From the NCBI GenBank assembly GCA_018364635.1, contig JAGZLR010000046.1:1-16456 (forward strand): 16,456 nt of DNA, given 5' to 3'. The translations under genes were made by a program, and so were the position numbers. Every line of letters starts with the position of its first letter. Position 1 is the first letter of the stretch. This stretch comes from Clostridiales bacterium. GTDB lineage: Bacteria; Bacillota; Clostridia; Lachnospirales; Anaerotignaceae. Of the stretch, positions 7,660-13,720 are shown one piece after another. The notes beneath the pieces were generated by a model, which ran no database searches, was not told the origin of the DNA, and saw nothing but the letters and a program-made list of their open reading frames with translations.

Positions 7660-8748
7660 ATGCGTGGAAAAAAAATGATCGTAATTACTCTTTCTGCAAT
7701 GCTGGCAGTAACTGCTGCCTTTTTTGCAGCCCATTATCTGGCAGGTAATTATCAAATGGAAATGGCCTTAGGAGAGTCTGAATATAAAGTAAATGGTAAA
7801 ATTCGAAAAATGGATAGTAAAAAGGAGAGTCTTCCTTTTAAAGATGAAAAAACTGGAAAATTAATGCTACCTTTAAAGATTATTGCAATTGATTTGGGCG
7901 GAAAAGTAGAATGGAATGAAAAAACAAAGACGGCTGATGTCACAGTTGGCAAAACTCAAATGCAGCTAAAGGCTGAAAGTAAATATGCTAGAATTGATGG
8001 ATGGAAGATAACATTAGATTACCCACCAACTATTTTGAATGGAACTATGTACATGCCTGCTGAGTTTTATTCCAATAATTTTGCAGTTAATGTAGAGTGG
8101 AATGATGAATTAAATCAGATAACGATTATGACAGATCCTACAAATCGTCCAGTTATTAATTTTTCTACAGAAGAATATCATGGTGGTAAGATGGATTTCT
8201 GTGTTCAGACACCGGTAATTACAAATTTGGTAGATGCAAATTATGAGAGACAGTTGAATAAAGATTTACAAAAAGAAAGAAAAGCAATGGTATCAGAATT
8301 TATGCAAAAAGTATCCAAAGAGGATAAAGAAGGAAGTGCAGGAGTATCTTTTTGGGATTCACAATATACAATATATAAGAGAACACCAGAAATTATCAGC
8401 TTGTTGGAGGAGGGGACGAGGTCAGATGCAAATGGAAAAAGAGAAAATGTAAAATCTGCTCTTAACATTGATTTGCAGACACAAAGAATGCTGACTCTTT
8501 CTATGTTATTTAAAGATGATTCTTATCAAGAAATTATCAGTGAAGAAATGAAATCGATGCAACTTGATATAGGCTTTGATTATGATTATTTTTATCAGGA
8601 AAGTTATGAGGAAGACTTCTATATTGCAGGATCAAATTTAGTTGTGTTTGGTAAATCTTCTTTCAGCGGGGATTATGCACAGTATACATTACCACTTGCA
8701 GCGTTTGATAAAATTTTAAAAGATGAGTATAAATATTTATTGAAGTAA
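7660..8748 (+). CDS. Exported/membrane-anchored protein: copper-amine-oxidase-like N-terminal domain plus RsiV/DUF3298-like C-terminal domain
   Basis: This 362-residue protein of unknown substrate has MRGKK followed by a hydrophobic segment (about 6-28), a signal anchor or signal peptide that places the rest outside the membrane. Residues about 39-158 match the copper-amine-oxidase N-terminal 'stalk' fold common in Firmicutes wall proteins (K-x-M-L-P-L-K-I-I-A..., then Y-M-P-A-E-F-Y-S-N-N-F). Such domains usually bind the cell surface, not copper. Residues about 165-355 resemble the RsiV/DUF3298 family: N-I-D-L-Q-T-Q-R-M-L-T-L-S-M-L-F-K-D and the FY-rich closing strands. RsiV itself is an anti-sigma factor that binds lysozyme, but no sigma-factor gene is next to this one. 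ATG 7660 has AGGAGGA 9 nt upstream; an in-frame TTG at 7639 would overlap that site and is rejected. Confidence 0.75.
   Translation: MRGKKMIVITLSAMLAVTAAFFAAHYLAGNYQMEMALGESEYKVNGKIRKMDSKKESLPFKDEKTGKLMLPLKIIAIDLGGKVEWNEKTKTADVTVGKTQMQLKAESKYARIDGWKITLDYPPTILNGTMYMPAEFYSNNFAVNVEWNDELNQITIMTDPTNRPVINFSTEEYHGGKMDFCVQTPVITNLVDANYERQLNKDLQKERKAMVSEFMQKVSKEDKEGSAGVSFWDSQYTIYKRTPEIISLLEEGTRSDANGKRENVKSALNIDLQTQRMLTLSMLFKDDSYQEIISEEMKSMQLDIGFDYDYFYQESYEEDFYIAGSNLVVFGKSSFSGDYAQYTLPLAAFDKILKDEYKYLLK
8705..8733 (+). promoter_or_regulatory. Possible internal promoter for the radical SAM gene
   Basis: TTGATA (8705-8710), a 17-nt spacer and TATAAA (8728-8733) lie inside the last codons of the upstream gene. 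Transcripts started here would carry the 8748-8772 hairpin near their 5' end. AT-rich coding DNA gives such matches by chance, so this is tentative. Confidence 0.35.
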
Positions 8749-8772
8749 GCTCCGATTCTCGGAGCTTTTTTT
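8748..8772 (+). terminator. Intrinsic terminator or attenuator directly before the radical SAM gene
   Basis: A perfect 8-bp stem AGCTCCGA/TCGGAGCT (8748-8755 with 8759-8766) with loop TTC runs into seven T. It begins on the last base of the upstream stop codon and ends 3 nt before the ribosome binding site of the next gene. Confidence 0.9.
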
Positions 8773-8775
8773 GCC

Positions 8776-8781
8776 GGAGGG
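8776..8781 (+). promoter_or_regulatory. Ribosome binding site choosing TTG 8789
   Basis: GGAGGG lies 7 nt before TTG 8789 and only 4 nt before the other in-frame TTG (8786). A third TTG at 8771 lies upstream of it within the terminator T-run. Confidence 0.65.
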
Positions 8782-8788
8782 ATTTTTG

Positions 8789-9643
8789 TTGAAATTAAAA
8801 AAAGCTTATATAGAAATTACAAATATTTGTAATCTTCACTGTTCTTTTTGTCATGGCAGTAATAGAGAAAAACAGAATATGAAAGTGGACCAATTTTGGC
8901 ATATAGCAAAAAAGATACGGCCTTATGTTGATTCAATCTATCTCCATGTGTTAGGAGAACCCCTTTGTCATCCCCAGTTAAAAGAAATTCTTGATATTGC
9001 AAATGAATTAAGTTTTAAAGTAAACATAACGACAAATGGCACATTGATCCGGAAAAAAACACCTGTTTTATTACAAAGTGAGTGTTTAAGGCAAGTCAAT
9101 TTTTCTGTTCATTGTATAGAAGAGTGCGGATTGAAAAAAGAAGAATATTTACAAGGAATTTGTCAGTTTATTCATCAAGCGGCAAAAAAAGGCATTTATA
9201 GTTGTATCCGATTATGGAATATCGATGAGGATGAATGTACAGATAAAAATCAACAATTATTTCAATGGCTGCAAAATGAATTTGGTGCAGACAAAGTGGC
9301 AATAAAAACATTAACAAAAGGGAATGGGATTACATTGTCAAAAAATATTTTTTTGCAACAATCTAGGCGTTTTATTTGGCCAGATTTAAATGAAAAAGAG
9401 ATTTTTTTAAAAGGCTCTTGTCCGGCATTACGTGACCATTTCGGTGTCCTCTCCAATGGGGATATGATTTGCTGCTGTTTGGATGCAGAAGGTGATTTAG
9501 TGTTAGGAAATCTGTTAGAGCAGGAGTTTCTGGATATTTATCAAAGTCAGAGAGCGGTTCAATTAAGAGAAAATTTTAGAAGACAAGTAGTGTCAGAGAA
9601 ATTATGCCGGACATGTGGATGGAATCGAAAAAATGTCAAATAA
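8789..9643 (+). CDS. Radical SAM protein with SPASM-like C-terminal cysteines
   Basis: This 284-residue enzyme has the radical SAM motif C14-N-L-H-C18-S-F-C21, which holds the [4Fe-4S] cluster that cleaves S-adenosylmethionine. Downstream are L-H-V-L-G-E-P-L-C-H-P (SAM-binding GE motif) and a TTNGT strand. The C terminus has SPASM-type features: C211-P-A, then G-V-L-S-N-G-D-M-I-C-C-C-L-D (C228-230), G-N-L-L-E-Q-E-F-L-D-I-Y, and C273-R-T-C276. These could hold an auxiliary cluster. SPASM enzymes often modify peptides or proteins, but I found no small precursor peptide beside it. The start is TTG 8789 on ribosome-binding-site spacing; no ATG precedes the cluster motif. The gene lies immediately behind a terminator, so expression depends on read-through or on a promoter inside the preceding gene. 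The substrate is unknown. Confidence 0.85.
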   Translation: MKLKKAYIEITNICNLHCSFCHGSNREKQNMKVDQFWHIAKKIRPYVDSIYLHVLGEPLCHPQLKEILDIANELSFKVNITTNGTLIRKKTPVLLQSECLRQVNFSVHCIEECGLKKEEYLQGICQFIHQAAKKGIYSCIRLWNIDEDECTDKNQQLFQWLQNEFGADKVAIKTLTKGNGITLSKNIFLQQSRRFIWPDLNEKEIFLKGSCPALRDHFGVLSNGDMICCCLDAEGDLVLGNLLEQEFLDIYQSQRAVQLRENFRRQVVSEKLCRTCGWNRKNVK

Positions 9644-9845
9644 ATATTGCATAATTTGTTTGGAAAAAGATGAGATCTCTTTAGATGAAAACGACGAAAA
9701 AAAATAATTATCTCTGAATTTCTTTATAAAAAAAGGAATTTGTGCTTTAATAGAGAATAGATAGAATAAGAGCAGAGGATAAAATATTATCATTTGTAAT
9801 TTTTATTCATTCTTGAAAATCATATCCAATAAGGAGGAGATTGAC

Positions 9846-10259
9846 ATGATAAAGATTATTGCAGGTGAAAAAGGTGAAGGTAAGACAAAACGACTTCTTG
9901 AAATGGCAAATGCTGCTGGTAAAGAAGTAAATGGTCATGTTGTTTTTATAGATGACGACAACAGACATATGTATGATCTTCATTATGATATTAGATTTGT
10001 AGAAACATCAGGTTTTATTATGGCAGATCAAAAAGTTCTATTTGGTTTTATCTGTGGAATTCTTTCTCAAGATGGAGATATTGAGAAGATTTATATTGAT
10101 GGTGTGAAGAATATTGTAAAGAAAATGGATAGTGATGACTTGGATGCATTTCTTGACTCGTTAGAAGAATTGTCTGCAAAAGCAAATGTAGATTTTACTA
10201 TGATTATTACAGGAAAAAGAGAGTCTTTTTCTGAGAAAGCACAGTCCTATTTTGTTTAA
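9846..10259 (+). CDS. Small P-loop ATP-binding protein of unknown function
   Basis: This 137-residue single-domain protein has a classical Walker A motif near the N terminus, G7-E-K-G10-E-G-K13-T14, and a likely Walker B strand I-Y-I-D85-G at 82-86. A conserved-looking F-I-D-D-D-N segment (34-39) and an I-I-T-G-K-R strand (120-125) complete a minimal P-loop core. ATP or GTP binding is therefore likely, but no partner domain or family-specific motif identifies the job. Similar small clostridial ATPases are sometimes labelled as PilT-like, which the sequence does not support. ATG 9846 has AAGGAGG (9831-9837) 8 nt upstream; an in-frame ATG at 9813 has no such site. It lies 4 nt before the YhcC-like gene, so the two are probably co-transcribed. 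Confidence 0.75.
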   Translation: MIKIIAGEKGEGKTKRLLEMANAAGKEVNGHVVFIDDDNRHMYDLHYDIRFVETSGFIMADQKVLFGFICGILSQDGDIEKIYIDGVKNIVKKMDSDDLDAFLDSLEELSAKANVDFTMIITGKRESFSEKAQSYFV

Positions 10260-10263
10260 GACG

Positions 10264-11214
10264 ATGGATCAAAGTGTATATACGCTTTATTCTAAAGTTC
10301 TCCAGAAGAAATATGGTGGAAAAGTCTATAAATTACCGGTAAGTCTCCCTGTATCTTGTCCGAATAGGGAATTTGGTGTGGGGTGCAGTTTTTGTGGCGA
10401 TAAAGGTGCTGGATTTGAAAATTTATCCAGCACCTTTTCTGTGAACGAACAGCTGCAAAGGAATATGGAATATATAGGAAAAAGATATAAAGCGGATAAA
10501 TTTATTGCTTACTTCCAAAGTTTCACAAACACTTATCTTCCGCTAGAAATATTTAAAAAAACACTTTATGATGCAGTTTTACCTAATATTGTGGAGATTG
10601 CCATTTCTACAAGACCTGATTGTATTCATCAGGAATATTTAAATATTTTAGATGATTTTCAGAGAATAACAGGAATTACGGTAACTTTAGAGTTAGGATT
10701 ACAGTCTGTGAATTTTAAGACACTCAAAAAAGTGCATCGTGGTCATACATTGGCAGAGTTTGTTGATGCTATGTATCAAATTAGACCTTATAAATTTAAT
10801 GTAACAGCCCATATGATTTTAAATCTTCCTTGGGATGATTTAGAAGACTGTATAGAGGGCGCAAAAATTTTGTCTGCGTTACGAGTAGATAGTGTGAAAC
10901 TGCATGCGCTTTATATTGAAAAAGAGACTGAAATAGCGAGACAATATGAGAATGGAGAATTTGAATTATGTGATTTAGAGGAGTACAAAAATCGTGTAAT
11001 TGCCTTTTTGCGATATCTTGCACCAGATATTTCCGTTCAGAGAATTATTGGTAGAGCACCAAAAGAGAATACAATTTTTGCTAACTGGGGACAAAGTTGG
11101 TGGAAAATACACGATGATATTGTAAATTGTATGCAGGAAAAAGGGTTTTATCAGGGAGATTTGTGCAACTATCTAAATGGTAAGTGTGTTGGAAAATTTT
11201 TGATAAATAATTGA
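10264..11214 (+). CDS. YhcC/TIGR01212-type radical SAM protein
   Basis: This 316-residue protein has the wide cluster motif of the YhcC (TIGR01212) family, C32-P-N-R-x4-G-C41-S-F-C44 (C-x8-C-x2-C), instead of the canonical CxxxCxxC. Other family landmarks are F-Q-S-F-T-N-T-Y (about 90-97), I-S-T-R-P-D-C-I, L-E-L-G-L-Q-S, R-G-H-T and H-M-I-L-N-L-P-W-D. The fold is related to Elp3/HemN-type radical SAM enzymes; the reaction of this family is not established. ATG 10264 follows the ATPase stop by 4 nt and has no good ribosome binding site, so translation is probably coupled. A TTG at 10252, overlapping the ATPase gene, is an alternative start. The coding region contains a perfect 13-bp inverted repeat right after the cluster motif, described separately. 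Its stop codon overlaps the -35 box of the next transcription unit. Confidence 0.87.
   Translation: MDQSVYTLYSKVLQKKYGGKVYKLPVSLPVSCPNREFGVGCSFCGDKGAGFENLSSTFSVNEQLQRNMEYIGKRYKADKFIAYFQSFTNTYLPLEIFKKTLYDAVLPNIVEIAISTRPDCIHQEYLNILDDFQRITGITVTLELGLQSVNFKTLKKVHRGHTLAEFVDAMYQIRPYKFNVTAHMILNLPWDDLEDCIEGAKILSALRVDSVKLHALYIEKETEIARQYENGEFELCDLEEYKNRVIAFLRYLAPDISVQRIIGRAPKENTIFANWGQSWWKIHDDIVNCMQEKGFYQGDLCNYLNGKCVGKFLINN
10402..10437. repeat. Perfect 13-bp inverted repeat inside the YhcC-like gene (terminator-like hairpin)
   Basis: AAAGGTGCTGGAT (10402-10414) and its exact complement ATCCAGCACCTTT (10425-10437) enclose a 10-nt AT-only loop apart from one G. A further T follows (TTTT, then C). It codes for DKGAGFENLSSTF, just after the Fe-S cysteines. 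It is as strong a stem as the real terminators in this window but has a short T-run. Confidence 0.85.
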
Positions 11215-11240
11215 CAAAAGAATTCTGTTTAGGTTATACT
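11211..11240 (+). promoter_or_regulatory. Promoter of the CoA-transferase gene
   Basis: Consensus TTGACA (11211-11216) overlaps the TGA stop of the preceding gene. It is followed after 18 nt by TATACT (11235-11240). The leader to ATG 11290 is about 43 nt with no obvious structure. Confidence 0.8.
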
Positions 11241-11289
11241 ACTATATAAGAAAAATACGGTAAATATTATTTTTTAGGAGGTTAAACCA

Positions 11290-12597
11290 ATGGACTTTCA
11301 GAAAATGTATCAGGATAAACTTACATCACCAGCAGAGATCGCTAAGTATATTGAGTCAGGCTATGTATGTGCTTCACCATCTGCTCTTTGTGAGCCACGT
11401 GCAATTGTAAAGGCAATTGGTGATAGAGCGCGGGCTGGTGAATTAACAGGGGTGACACATCATAGTATTATTTCTCAGGAAAATGATGATTTTCTTTCTG
11501 AAGAATTAGCGGGAAAATACTCCTATGTTTCATGGTTTACAAGTGGTGCAAAGGCAAAAGAAGGTATCAAGAAAGGTTACATTGATTATATGCCTTGCCA
11601 TTACAGCGAAGTGCCTCTTCTTTGGAGAGAAGATATGCCTAAACTGGATGCTTTATATATGGTTTGTTCTCCTATGGATAAACATGGATATCTTTCCCTT
11701 GGAGTAACATGCTCTGAAGCATTGGCAATGATTGATAAGGCAAAATATATTTTTGTGGAAGTTAATCCAAAATGGCCTAGAACTCATGGTGTAAACTTTA
11801 TTCATATATCCAAAATTACAAAGCTTTGTGAAAATGAGTTCGATGTTCCTGAATTGGCAAGTGCGCCAATTACACCTGATGATGAAAAAATTGGTCAGAT
11901 GATTGCTGATTTAGTACCAAATGGTGCAACTATTCAGTTAGGTATTGGTGGAATTCCAAATGCAGTTGGAGCAGCTCTAATGGATAAAAAAGACTTAGGT
12001 ATCCATACAGAAATGTTTACAGACAGTATGGTAGATTTGATTGAAGCAGGTGTTGTTACAAACGATAAAAAAGCGTTACATAGAGGCAAATCAATTGCAG
12101 CTTTTGCTTGGGGTTCAAAAAAGATGTATGATTTTATGGATGATAACCCTGCATTAGAAATGCTTCCTGTTGATTATATTAATAATCCATATACTGTTGG
12201 ACAGATGGATAATTTTATTTCGGTTAACTCCTGTATTGAGATTGACTTTCTTGGTCAGGCTTGTGCAGAAAGTATTGGATATCGTAACTTCTCAGGATCA
12301 GGTGGTCAGTTGGATTTTGTTCGTGGCTGTATTTTATCCAAAGGTGGTAAGAGTTTTATCGCTATTAAATCAACAGCAAAAAAAGGCGAGATCTCTAAGA
12401 TTAAACCAATGCTTACTCCTGGTTCTGCAGTGACAACGGGCAAGAACGATATTGACTATGTTGTAACAGAATTTGGTGTGGCTAGATTGCGTGGTAAGAC
12501 TGCAAGTCAAAGAGCAAAAGCATTAATTGAAATTGCACATCCAAAGTTCCGTGAGGAATTATTATCTGAAGCAAAGAAAATGAACCTTTTGGTTTAA
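11290..12597 (+). CDS. Acetyl-CoA hydrolase/transferase family CoA-transferase (4-hydroxybutyrate/butyryl-CoA:acetate CoA-transferase type)
   Basis: This 435-residue cytoplasmic enzyme moves CoA between an acyl-CoA and a carboxylate, typically acetate. Features match class I CoA-transferases of the Cat2/AbfT group. These are W82-F-T-S-G-A near the end of the first domain, H-Y-S-E-V-P-L-L, C-S-P-M-D-K-H-G-Y, the oxyanion loop G218-I-G-G-I-P-N-A-V226, the presumed catalytic glutamate E241 in G-I-H-T-E-M-F-T-D, and the glycine loop F334-S-G-S-G-G-Q-L-D-F343. Compared from memory, W-F-T-S is closer to 4-hydroxybutyrate CoA-transferase of Clostridium aminobutyricum than to the gut butyryl-CoA:acetate enzyme (F-T-W-N-S-W-H-M). 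The acyl substrate is therefore uncertain: 4-hydroxybutyryl, butyryl, propionyl or another. AGGAGGT lies 7 nt before ATG 11290. It is probably monocistronic, between a consensus promoter and a 15-bp terminator, and likely well expressed. Confidence 0.92.
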   Translation: MDFQKMYQDKLTSPAEIAKYIESGYVCASPSALCEPRAIVKAIGDRARAGELTGVTHHSIISQENDDFLSEELAGKYSYVSWFTSGAKAKEGIKKGYIDYMPCHYSEVPLLWREDMPKLDALYMVCSPMDKHGYLSLGVTCSEALAMIDKAKYIFVEVNPKWPRTHGVNFIHISKITKLCENEFDVPELASAPITPDDEKIGQMIADLVPNGATIQLGIGGIPNAVGAALMDKKDLGIHTEMFTDSMVDLIEAGVVTNDKKALHRGKSIAAFAWGSKKMYDFMDDNPALEMLPVDYINNPYTVGQMDNFISVNSCIEIDFLGQACAESIGYRNFSGSGGQLDFVRGCILSKGGKSFIAIKSTAKKGEISKIKPMLTPGSAVTTGKNDIDYVVTEFGVARLRGKTASQRAKALIEIAHPKFREELLSEAKKMNLLV

Positions 12598-12600
12598 AAT

Positions 12601-12635
12601 AAAAAGGCGGAATCCTATTAGGATTCTGCCTTTTT
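12601..12635 (+). terminator. Intrinsic terminator after the CoA-transferase gene
   Basis: A 15-bp stem AAAAAGGCGGAATCC/GGATTCTGCCTTTTT (one G-U pair) with a 5-nt loop TATTA starts 3 nt after the stop codon. The right arm ends in five T. The left A-run allows some function in reverse. Confidence 0.92.
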
Positions 12636-12657
12636 CACAAGAAAGGGAGTTAGGAGC

Positions 12658-13107
12658 ATGAGAGCAAGTTGGGATGAATATTTTATGCAAATTGCTGATA
12701 TTGTGAAGACAAGGTCTACGTGTTTGCGTCGTCAAGTAGGGGCTGTTATTGTAAGAGACCATCGAATAATCACTACAGGTTATAATGGTGCACCGACAGG
12801 ACTAGACCACTGTTTAGAAATTGGTGGCTGTTTAAGAGAAAAAATGGCGGTGCCATCTGGTCAGAGGCAAGAATTATGTCGTGCCCTCCATGCAGAACAA
12901 AATGCGATTATTCAGGCGGCTAATATAGGGGTAAGCACTAAAGGAGCTACAATGTATGTAACATTGCAACCTTGTATTACTTGTGCAAAAATGGCAATTA
13001 ATGCTGGAATTGTTCGAATTGTGTTTTGTGGAACATATCCAGATGAATTATCTATGAATATTATGAATGAGGCTGGAATTGAGCTGTTACAGATGAGAAA
13101 AGAATAG
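12658..13107 (+). CDS. comEB: dCMP deaminase (ComEB-like cytidine/deoxycytidylate deaminase family)
   Basis: This 149-residue zinc enzyme converts dCMP to dUMP, feeding thymidylate synthesis. The signature is complete: H78-A-E80-Q-N-A-I, with zinc ligand H78 and proton-shuttle E80, and P105-C106-I-T-C109 with the other two zinc ligands. The N-terminal part S-W-D-E-Y-F-M-Q-I-A and the G-Y-N-G-A-P-T-G-L-D-H-C segment are typical of dCMP deaminases and set it apart from cytidine or tRNA deaminases. Length is usual for the family. AAGGGAG (12643-12649) is 8 nt before ATG 12658; the closer AGGAG is only 1 nt away and unlikely to be used. The ribosome binding site lies 7 nt behind the CoA-transferase terminator and no promoter fits between, so read-through or an internal promoter is needed. 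No terminator follows. Confidence 0.93.
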   Translation: MRASWDEYFMQIADIVKTRSTCLRRQVGAVIVRDHRIITTGYNGAPTGLDHCLEIGGCLREKMAVPSGQRQELCRALHAEQNAIIQAANIGVSTKGATMYVTLQPCITCAKMAINAGIVRIVFCGTYPDELSMNIMNEAGIELLQMRKE

Positions 13108-13123
13108 TTACATAAAAAAATCA

Positions 13124-13141
13124 TTTTGACATATGTCAAAA
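13124..13141. promoter_or_regulatory. Perfect 18-bp palindrome, probable operator
   Basis: TTTTGACATATGTCAAAA is fully symmetrical. Its core TTGAC-N4-GTCAA has the half-site spacing of CRP/FNR-type sites, though I cannot name the regulator. It lies 17 nt after the dCMP deaminase stop and about 80 nt upstream of the promoter of the unknown two-gene unit. As RNA it would form only a 7-bp AU-rich hairpin without a T-run, so an operator is favoured over a terminator. Confidence 0.55.
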
Positions 13142-13219
13142 TTGTTAAAAAGATACAATTATAGCAATCTGCTACATAATTATCGGGAAAATTTGAACAA
13201 TTTATATGAGTAATATTGA

Positions 13220-13248
13220 TTGATTTTTTAATCTATTTGAGATATGAT
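13220..13248 (+). promoter_or_regulatory. Promoter of the unassigned two-gene unit
   Basis: TTGATT (13220-13225), exactly 17 nt, then TATGAT (13243-13248). It lies about 60 nt before ATG 13310, leaving a leader of some 55 nt. Confidence 0.6.
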
Positions 13249-13309
13249 TAAACATGTAAAAAGACAAATTCTTTTAAATTTTAGAATAACAGTGGAAGGG
13301 TGAATAAGA

Positions 13310-13690
13310 ATGAAATTAATGCATACAAAACTGCCAGAGTTTATTGCAAAGATGAAGGCAGCAACAGTAAAACATGATCCAACAAAAACAATTGAAATTA
13401 AAGGTTTAGAAAATTTGCATTCTGCAAAAATGCAGTCTTTGCGTACAGGTAGAATTGAAGAAGCAGTAGAAAAGGTAGCGGGGATGGATAATATTAGAAG
13501 TATTGATTTATTGGTAATTCCTCGAGTTCCAGAGACTATGCAGACAGTTCTTGTCAAAGGTATAGACAAAGATGGCAAAACACAAAAAATAATTATGGAA
13601 GTTATCAATATTATTCACCCAACAGAAGAAGCATATTTTGATGGATGCGAGGATATTGAAGATCATCGTCCGAAGATAGGTTTCCATTAA
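13310..13690 (+). CDS. Unassigned 126-residue protein, first gene of a two-gene unit
   Basis: I do not recognise the family. The protein is soluble-looking, basic at the N terminus (about 1-25), with no signal peptide or membrane segment. It has one cysteine (in DGCED, near residue 113) and several histidines. The middle (about 60-100) reads as alternating beta strands, R-S-I-D-L-L-V-I-P-R-V-P and K-I-I-M-E-V-I-N-I-I-H-P, suggesting a small alpha/beta domain that could be a subunit or chaperone of the next protein. ATG 13310 has GGAAGGG (13294-13300) 9 nt upstream and its own promoter. The gap to the next gene is 30 nt without a terminator, so the two are almost certainly co-transcribed. Codon use looks like that of its neighbours. 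Confidence 0.75.
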   Translation: MKLMHTKLPEFIAKMKAATVKHDPTKTIEIKGLENLHSAKMQSLRTGRIEEAVEKVAGMDNIRSIDLLVIPRVPETMQTVLVKGIDKDGKTQKIIMEVINIIHPTEEAYFDGCEDIEDHRPKIGFH

Positions 13691-13720
13691 AATCAATGTT
13701 TATAGAAAAGAGGGAGAAAA

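Noticed and set aside
9742..9769. TTGTGC-N16-TAGAAT as promoter of the small ATPase gene
   Set aside because: The -35 matches only three of six positions and such pairs are common in AT-rich DNA; not strong enough to list as a feature.
13124..13160. The 18-bp palindrome as terminator of the dCMP deaminase gene
   Set aside because: The RNA stem would be mostly AU with a 4-nt loop and is followed by TTGTT and then A-rich DNA, not a T-run.
13228..13608. Minus-strand open frame of 126 codons opposite the first unassigned gene
   Set aside because: The plus-strand frame has a promoter, ribosome binding site and operon context; the minus frame has none and its Ile/Ser/Cys-rich product is typical of an antisense shadow.
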